Positions 57,193-64,000 of a stretch of DNA of 64,000 nucleotides are shown one piece after another; within the stretch, counting starts at the first letter, position 1; each line of letters opens with the position of its first letter. Below the pieces are notes generated by a model. It saw only the letters and a list, made by a program, of their open reading frames with translations, was not told where the DNA came from and did no database searches. A program made the translations under genes and the position numbers. Source of the DNA: Anisodus tanguticus (Eukaryota; Streptophyta; Magnoliopsida; Solanales; Solanaceae); the NCBI GenBank assembly GCA_034509755.1, contig CM067541.1, forward strand, positions 28,595,504 through 28,659,503, given 5' to 3'.

Positions 57193-58333
57193 TTTGTTTA
57201 ATGTAGTTTGTCATTCGTAGAGCATTCGGAAGCTCGTAAAATATTAACATGTATGTGAAGTCTATCCCTTTATTTGTTTTTGGCATGATTTTCCTTAATG
57301 AGCTAGTTTCGATTTAATCGCACAAAGATATGCTAGTCATAGAAATTGTTTTCGGGTTACCATGACCCTATTCTAGCAGTTCTCCCTCATCGAGAATGAA
57401 TTATATGTAGTCATGTTTAAGTTTATAGTCGAGGCAATAGGAAGATTGATAGTTGAATGTAACTAGCGATGCACTTACCTTCAGAGCTATTTAGATACAC
57501 TTGCCTTCGACGCTATTGAGATACACTTATCTTTAGAGTTATTTAGATACACTTGCCTTTGGGGATATTTAGATACACTTGCCTTCCAGCTATTATTTTA
57601 TGTTTAGGTGCCTTGTATGAGGCTATATAGTAGATATTATGTTATGTAGTTTGCAGACGACAAAGGCAGGTAAGTATAACTAGTTTTCATTTATTAGCTC
57701 TTCCGTTTATATTCAAATCGTTCACATTTTAGTACAGTTCAGTTTCAGTCACTTTACATACTCGGTACATTAATTCGTATTGACATCCCTTTTCTTAGGG
57801 ATGCAGTGTTCATGCCCGCAGGTTCGACAAGGTACATGAAGTATCGCATTAGTATGATCCGTCGAGTATTAGCTTTCGTGGTAAGCTCTAGGTCATTCAG
57901 AGTTGCCAGGTCGAGTTTTTGTGTACTCACAGATCATGGGTAGGCCGGGGCCTTGTCCTGGTCATGATACAGTTGTGACTCGTTAGAGGCTTGTAGATAT
58001 GTCTTGTATAGTCAGTATGGTTGGTATGCGGGCCTAGTCGGGCCTTGTATATATAGTCTATCTTGGATTTTACTGTGTATAGGGACTAGTGTGGGCCTTA
58101 TCGGCCGCCAAATCATGTATATATTTGTGTTGAGATAGTCCCGGTTTGGTTGAGTTGATCTTTATTTACAGATATTCCAGTATATGGATTTGACGGCCTA
58201 AGATGATGTTACATTTTCAGTCTGGCATCATGTCCTAGTTTTCCTTTCTAGGCACAGATTGTGAGTTTAGCTTGGTATGCTCGGGCCTAGAAAGGTACCG
58301 GGTGCTAGCCATTCAACACCTAGGTTGGTAACA
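57193..58333 (+). repeat. Inner LTR segment gamma
   Basis: It matches LTR alpha from 55166 to its end, but with the phrase 'atattaacatgtatgtgaag' (57245) shared only with LTR beta (61013) and not with alpha. It is preceded directly by gag-region sequence (gaggaggacactacgcaatt), so the first 1 kb of the LTR is missing. Confidence 0.75.
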
Positions 58334-58547
58334 AATTAATATTAGAGCAGGTCATATCCTAGGGACTCTACAAGCCGTGTCTAGTAGAGTTTTTTTATGG
58401 GTGTGTTGTGTATCACACTTATAAATAGGAGGCTACAAGGCATTTATGAGTCAGTTACTCTTCTTTCAGATCTAGATCGTGCCGTGAAGTTATGTCTTAG
58501 AAAGTCAGCTTACTCATATGTATTTGTATTGATGTTGATGTACAGAG

Positions 58548-58769
58548 ATGCCTTCCTTCGGAAAACCTATAGCTAGTCGAAGGAATGAAACAGTGGTGAG
58601 ACAAGAAGTGAGCAATTCTATCGAAGAAGACCCGACGGAGGCATCGAGCTATTCTTTTGAAGAGGATCCGTCTGAGGCGGCAAGCTATTCTATTGAGGAG
58701 GACCCATCTAAGGCTGAAAGCGAGTCGTCTTTCAAGGTGTTGTCGACTCCGCCAGCATCAAAAGATTAG
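58548..58769 (+). pseudogene. Tekay-like gag start, copy 2
   Basis: 73 codons with the same plan as copy 1: basic start (MPSFGKPIASRRNETVVRQE), three acidic 12-residue repeats, and the end block FKVLSTPPASKD followed by a stop at the same position. About 18 residues differ between the copies. The shared stop means the duplication copied an already broken gag, or the stop is the natural end of this frame. Confidence 0.5.
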
Positions 58770-60133
58770 AGAGAAGTTCCAGTATCACCAGATAGAGTTG
58801 AATCCTATGAAGGGTCGAGAACATTACAGTCTTGAGAGTTGTTTAACCATGAGTTGCTAGTGTATATCAGATATAATTTAGATGTGAATGATAGTCAGGA
58901 CAAGAGGGCCATGGTAGCCGTCAACTATGAGAAGTTACAGAGTAAAAGCGGCACTGCTAATGCATGGATGACGTGCTGGATTGCCCCAACAGTTTATGCT
59001 TGATCAGGGATCTCATACAGGGTCTAGGTGGGGTTCACGAGCATCGAAATCCCAAGATCAGAGTAACATAGTTCAGAGGAGGACACTTCACTGCCAGTGT
59101 CGTAGGCTGCATGTCGAGCCATGCCAAATGATTATAGGGGGCTTTCCTTAGTGGGGAGTAATGATCATAGGATGTAGAAGCGTCTAGAGTTTAGTCAAAA
59201 GAATTAGGGTAAGAGCGAAGATGGAGCCTCAACTCCGGTAGTGCTTTTGACTGCTTAGAGGCTACAGGTATGTTAGTGGGTTACCTTGTGGCGACGTTTA
59301 CTCCCTATAAATCTATAATATGACAAAAAGACTAGAAGTTCATAAGAGTACCTGAGATTAGACTAGCACTCTTAAGATAAATCGCAATGAGTAAGTAATA
59401 TTGAGCCCGAAGGGTAGGGGAAATTAGAAAGATACATTAGAAATATTAGCATGACCCTGAATATTGTAAGATGAGGGAAATGTATTTATGGGTTATTGGT
59501 ACCCTACGCAATTAGTTAAGGTAGCAGTAGAGGGTTTAGCAAAGGAAATGGAAATCATAACGGGACAATAAGGGGCATAGATCTATACATATATTGAGCA
59601 ATACAAGGGTAGTGCCCAATTAGTTATGGAGAAGTTGATACATTACTTGAGGTTATGAACTATGTCGTTCGTAATATTCAAGTTAAGTGTCGAGTTAGCT
59701 ATTTCTAGATATATCTTGTGGGGATTATGTGATAAGGATATGTAACCATTAGACCTTAGTTGACTTATAGGGTTAGACATAGTCTCTTTAGATGTTAAAG
59801 ATAGGTTAGCACCTTGTTAGACTTAAAATGAAACTTAGAGAAATAATGATCATTTCTAGCAGAATGTACGATAGAGAGTTTGACAAATAAGGGTCCCATG
59901 TAAGACGGCCTAAGGGGAGCCAATATATTGATAAAGAGTGAGACAAGAGTATACTAACATGCTTAAACTAGGAAAGCCATAATCGGAGATGGGATTGTGA
60001 GAAGAATATGTATACTATAACGTTAGGTCCCAATTGGAAGTATTATGTAAGGCAAGGTGCTCCAGCAAAGGAATTTTCTGCAAAGCCTCTAAGGGTTAAC
60101 ATTCGAGGACGAATGTTTCTAAGGGGGGAAGGA
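58770..60133 (+). mobile_element. Tekay-like internal remainder and purine tract
   Basis: It continues past the duplicated segment at about 59092 with diverged, stop-filled sequence. No zinc knuckle, protease, RT or integrase motif was found on the plus strand. It ends in 'attcgaggacgaatgtt' then 'tctaaggggggaagga', the purine tract immediately before LTR beta. Confidence 0.65.
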
Positions 60134-62267
60134 TGTTACACCATATACTTTTTACGTCAACATTTTCGTAAGCTAGATAACATAAGCTTGGAAGGTCATG
60201 ATACCCTTATAAGGTTAATAAAGGTTGTTGTCAAGTGTTAAGATAGTACCAAAAGGTGTCAAGGTCAAACGAATCAAAGAAATTAAGTTCGTTGAAATTC
60301 GGGAAAGACAGGTAGAATTCCGGTCAGAATTTATGGCAACCTTGGTAGGGGCATATCTCCCCGTATATATAGAGTTATGGAGTGAATAACCTATCTAAGT
60401 TGAAGTTCAGGGAGTCTACTTTCCGACGTAACTAACCTTTCATCACTCCGAGCTTTGTAAACAATGTTATGGACGTTTTAAGAAAGACATGCATGTCAGG
60501 ATTGTATGGAAGAACGTTGTTAAGGTCTGTAACTTAACCTGCGATTCGCAGGCATAGTTTGTGATTCACAGACCTCGCCACAGGTCAGATCAGTACCAAA
60601 ATTTTAATCTCTTATAAATGGGTTCCTCCATGACATGGAGATCATTTCATCTCATTTCCTAACCTTAAATTGTTCTTAAACTCTCTCTAAGAAGTCTCTC
60701 ATGATCCAAGGTGAAAACCAAAGGCAAACGGAGGTAATTCAATGTAAAGGATCTCGTGGCTATCGCTAGATCGTATTTCTCCTTGTTGTGTCGACTTTGG
60801 AGAATTCTTAGAGTTGAAGCAACCTCTGTACTAGAGTTATTTTTGTAGTTTGAGGTAAGTTCTACCTTTCTCTCCTTGTTCTTAAGCTCTACAAGTTGTA
60901 AGGAGTGATTCTCGTTACTAGCTTGTTAAGGTGATTGTTGGAGATATTGAACTTTGTTTGTTGAGTTGTTTGTCTATTTGTGTGAAGTTGTGTGTGTGAA
61001 ATGAGGTTAATATTAACATGTATGTGAAGTATATCCCTTTCTTTGTTTTTGGCATGATTTTCCTTAACGAGCTAGTTCCAATTTAGTCGCACAAAGATGT
61101 GCTAGTCATAGAAATTTCTTTGGGTTACCATGACCCTATTCTAGTAGTTCTCCCTAGTCGAGAATGCATTGTATCTAGCCATGTTTAACTTTATAGTTGA
61201 GGCAATAGAAACATAGATAGTTGAATATAACTAACTATGCACTTGTCTTCGAGGCTATTCAAATACACTTGCCTTCGTGGCTATGCACTGGCCTTCGGAG
61301 ATATTCAGATACACTTGCCTTCAGGTATATGCACTTCCTTTTAGGTCTATTCAGATACACTTTCCTTCAAGGCTATTCAGATACATACTTGCCGTCGGAG
61401 CTATTCAGATATATTTTCCTTCGGGGCTATTCAGATACACTTGCCTTCGAAGCTATTCAGATACGCTTACCTTCAGGGCTATTCAGACACACTCGCCTCG
61501 GGGCTATTCACTTGCCTTAGAGATATTTATTCATGTTTAGGTTTCTTGTACGAGGCTAAGTAGTGAATATTATGTTGTGTAGTTTGCAGGCGACAGAGGC
61601 AGGTAAGTATAGACAGTTTTCCCTTATTAGCTCTTCAGTTTATATTCAGATCATTTACATTTTAGTACAAGTCAGTTTCAATCATTTTACATACTCAATA
61701 CATTATTTCGTACTGACGTTCCTTTTCTTAGGGATGTTGTGTTCATGACCGTTGGTTTAGACGGGTGTAGGAAGGATCGCATCAGTAGGATCCATCGAGT
61801 ATCAACTTTCGTGGTAAGCTCCAGGTTATTGGGAGTTGCCAGGTCGAGTTTTTGTGTACTCACAGATCATGGGTATGTGGGGGGCCTCTACCGATCATGA
61901 TATAGATGTGACTCATTCGAGGCTTGTAGACCTGTCCTGTATAGTTAGTATAGTTATGGTGGTCTAGTCGGTCCTTGTATATATAGTCTTTCTTGGATGT
62001 TTCTACGTGCAGGGACTAGGGTAGGCCTTGTCGGCTGCCTAGTCATGTATATATTTGTGTGGATATGGTCCCATTCAGTTGAGTTGATCTTTATTTACAG
62101 ATATTCTAGTATATGGCCTTGCCGGCCTAAGTTGATGTTACATTTTCAGTCTAGCCTCAATGTCCTAGTTTGCCTTTCTAGATACAGATTACGAGTTTAG
62201 CTTGGTACACTCGGACCTAGTAAGGTACCGATTGCCAGCCACACCTCACCTAGGTTGGGATATGACA
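60134..62267 (+). repeat. LTR beta (3' LTR), 2.1 kb
   Basis: From TGTTACACCATA to 'gggatatgaca'. It matches LTR alpha throughout apart from about 235 missing bases near 61010. A 26-bp minisatellite lies at 61240-61535. Confidence 0.8.
61240..61535 (+). repeat. 26-bp minisatellite inside LTR beta
   Basis: About ten imperfect copies of 'ctattcagatacacttgcct' plus 'tcgggg'. Shorter versions are in LTR alpha (about 55440-55690) and gamma (about 57470-57595). It makes a repetitive open frame (RYSDTLAF-like units) that is not a protein. Confidence 0.85.
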
Positions 62268-62272
62268 ATAAC
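62268..62272. repeat. Target-site duplication, right copy (ATAAC)
   Basis: ataac directly after LTR beta. It matches 54121-54125. Confidence 0.75.
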
Positions 62273-62574
62273 CTGCACATTTGGAACACAAACACTAGAA
62301 AAAGAATGAGTTAAATGGTTAGAGCTTGAACAAGAATCTTTCACACTTATGCACTCCTTTCTTTTAAGCTCTTCTTTTTCATCATCTCTCAAGTGCACTT
62401 GATCACTCTCTATTTTACCTCTTAAACTCACCTCGCTCAATTCTTTCCACTCCTTTCTACTTCTTGAAATTTCACTCTCTTCACTCATCACTTCCTCTTT
62501 TTTTCCTCTCTGGAGTTGTCAACTTGCTCACTCTTACTTTTCTCTTTCTTTTGTCTCTCATCCTCACTTTTATT

Positions 62575-63198
62575 TTATGTAGAAAAATCTTTCAATGTTA
62601 TATCATTCTTTTGTCTTTGTAGGAAAGGTATGCTGCAATAAGTATCACAAGTTTCCATATACTTATCAAGAATCCCTACTTTATCCCTTGGAAGACTTCT
62701 ATCATCAACTATGATTATAGACTTCCTAATCCTACTGTTATTTCTCCTCTTGCATACATTTTCCTTTTCAAACACCTCAACTGATCTCCTTACCTTTAAT
62801 TGATCTTCTTGAATCTCATTAGGTGCCAAAGATACAAGGACAGTTCTTTTTCCATCATCTTTCACCAAGGAGTGCATATTCTTTTCTTGATCATATAAAA
62901 CTTTCCTATAGAGATACCATGGCTTTCCTAATAAGACGTGACATGTGAATAAGGGAACCATATCACACCAAACCTCATCCTTGTATCTCCCAAGAGTTAA
63001 TGAAACTAGCACTCTCTTCTCTACGTTTACTCCTTTAAAGGTGTAGGGTGAAGCATGCTTAACACAAGATAAACCCATTTTTTCAATGAAGTAAGCACTA
63101 ACTAAGTTGTGAGGAACATTCTTGTCAATCTTAGTAGCACACAAATTGGACAATACTTCCATTCTAGTTTGAAAAAAATTGCTAATTCTAAAGCTCAT
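62575..63198 (-). pseudogene. Gypsy-like protease of element D
   Basis: A 207-codon minus-strand frame. It contains KIDKNVPHNLVSAYFIEKMG, GVNVEKRVLVSLTLGRYKDE, VWCDMVPLFTCHVLLGKPWY and KVLYDQEKNMHSL. The block order GRYKDEVWCD...HVLLGKPW parallels GKYEDEIWCD...HILLGRPW in gypsy B's protease, so this is a plant gypsy retropepsin region. The active-site Asp-Gly-x-Ser segment, expected in front of NLVSAYF, is changed (KIDKNVPHNLVS), so the enzyme is probably dead. The C-terminal third (KRRNNSRIRKSIIIVDDR) is a basic linker without a known domain. No RT follows. Confidence 0.65.
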
Positions 63199-64000
63199 GG
63201 CCTCTTCTAGGACTCTTCCCCTAACTAGATCTTACTGAAGTAAGTTTAATTAGACTAACACTCCCAACTTCAACCTAATCAGCACATTCATCACCATAAC
63301 TATCATCATAATCAGAAGATTCATCACTACAAGAATCATCACAAATATAACTTTTACTCAAATCACAAATTTGATGTGATTCATCATAGGTTTGGCTAGT
63401 ATTTGAGTCATCTTAGCCATCATGCTCTTCACAAGAATCATTGTACGCCCTTCTATCATCGGCGTCTAATCCCCAGTCATCTCCACTACAGTCATCCATG
63501 CCTCCACTCCAAATGCTTTCAAAATCTATAGAAGATATGCTTTAAAACAAGAGAAAATTATTAGTAGTAAAGTGATCTCAAATACAGTCCCTTACGTGTA
63601 TCACTCAAGTAGTGTCTCTCAACACTCATGTTTCACGCTATAATGCTTTAACCCTCAAAGAATCTCACCACTCTTGCCTTTTACCACCTAAGGGATGCTC
63701 CTCAAAGTTCTTCAATGAACCAACAACTCAACACTTCAAAGTAAGTTCCAAAGCTTGGTTCAAAAATGGAGTTTATGTCAAACAAAGAAAAGGACAAGAA
63801 AACTATAACGGACTAGAAACAATGAAATACACAACGAAAATAAAGAGAAAGGCATGAAACAAATTGGCACAATATAAAGGCACAAAATCACTAGAACACG
63901 ATAAGTATGAACAAATACTTAAAGTCTCTAGCAAGAGAATAAAAAGGAAACAAATATAGTGAATAAAATTTTTTGAGAGAAGATCTAGAACATATCAAAT

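Larger units (their letters stand above)
54126..62267 (+). mobile_element. Pol-less Tekay-like element with duplicated LTR-gag segment
   Basis: LTR alpha 54126-56423, decayed primer site, gag start 56639-56860, an extra LTR part (gamma, 57193-58333) with its own decayed primer site and gag start (58548-58769), 1.3 kb of internal sequence, purine tract, then LTR beta 60134-62267. The outer LTRs begin TACTACACC and TGTTACACC and end in ACA. Flanking five-base duplications (ataac) and continuity of the interrupted element D on both sides establish the limits. No protease, RT or integrase was found, so it would depend on enzymes of a full relative. The LTRs differ at about one site in five over the first 100 bases by eye, so it is old. 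Confidence 0.8.
62268..64000 (-). mobile_element. Gypsy-like element D, upstream part, minus strand
   Basis: The continuation of element D beyond the inserted Tekay-like element. In minus sense from 64000 it holds unreadable sequence to about 63540, an Asp/Ser-rich broken frame (63540-63240), then the protease (63198-62575) and a Ser/Lys-rich tail to 62273. It runs off the window end. From protease to 3' LTR there is no RT, RNase H or integrase, so this copy is either strongly deleted or a protease-bearing non-autonomous type. Confidence 0.65.

Noticed and set aside
61221..61540. Repetitive open frames with RYSDTLAF units as a repeat protein
   Set aside because: A by-product of the 26-bp minisatellite; overlapping frames are both open for the same reason.

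Overview
This is plant nuclear DNA, almost certainly from the nightshade family (Solanaceae). The evidence is several Solanaceae-type tRNA-derived SINEs with (TTG)n tails, Ty3/gypsy and Ty1/copia retrotransposon relics, a plant L1-like LINE that carries RNase H, and an endogenous caulimovirus-like insertion. The window reads as gene-poor, nested-repeat chromatin. All assignments come from reading the translations and repeat alignments by eye, so percentages and boundaries are estimates.

The only recognisable host gene is a broken homologue of the AMP1 / glutamate carboxypeptidase II (M28 peptidase) family in the first 8 kb. Exon 1 (927-1485) is open and well conserved. Three later exons (6542-6827, 7314-7465, 7559-7628) keep their splice sites but carry four one-base frame breaks, three of which are the loss of one G from a CGG-like context. 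The exons before and after these were not found. Its introns hold SINEs, one of them a SINE-in-SINE nest, and an antisense LINE relic.

From 8.3 to 12.7 kb lie two adjoining tandem-repeat arrays and unclassified repeat DNA. A minus-strand Ty1/copia element (12671-18630) has lost its 5' LTR and abuts a plus-strand gypsy relic (A, 18632-21464). A LINE relic with RT and RNase H follows (about 21480-24700). A short stretch at 25.1-26.9 kb holds a TATA box and one candidate signal-peptide exon of unknown gene. It is followed by the 3' end of another gypsy element with its LTR (28978-30143). Gypsy element B (30980-36258) has two LTRs, PBS, gag, protease and RT, but has lost the integrase core.

From 36 to 64 kb the DNA is a nest of chromovirus/Tekay-like LTRs on both strands. 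One plus-strand LTR (43979-50723) is split by a 4.9 kb decayed pararetrovirus (movement protein, coat protein, protease; no RT) lodged in a TA-rich tract. Farther on, a pol-less Tekay-like element (54126-62267) with a tandemly duplicated LTR-gag segment sits inside an older minus-strand gypsy-like element, and a perfect 5-bp duplication (ATAAC) marks the insertion.

No intact transposable element, tRNA or rRNA gene, or CRISPR array was seen, and I did not recognise a new functional system. The most informative signals are the pattern of frameshifts in the AMP1-like relic, the virus-in-LTR nest at TA repeats, the duplicated LTR-gag array, and the repeated loss of integrase in related elements.
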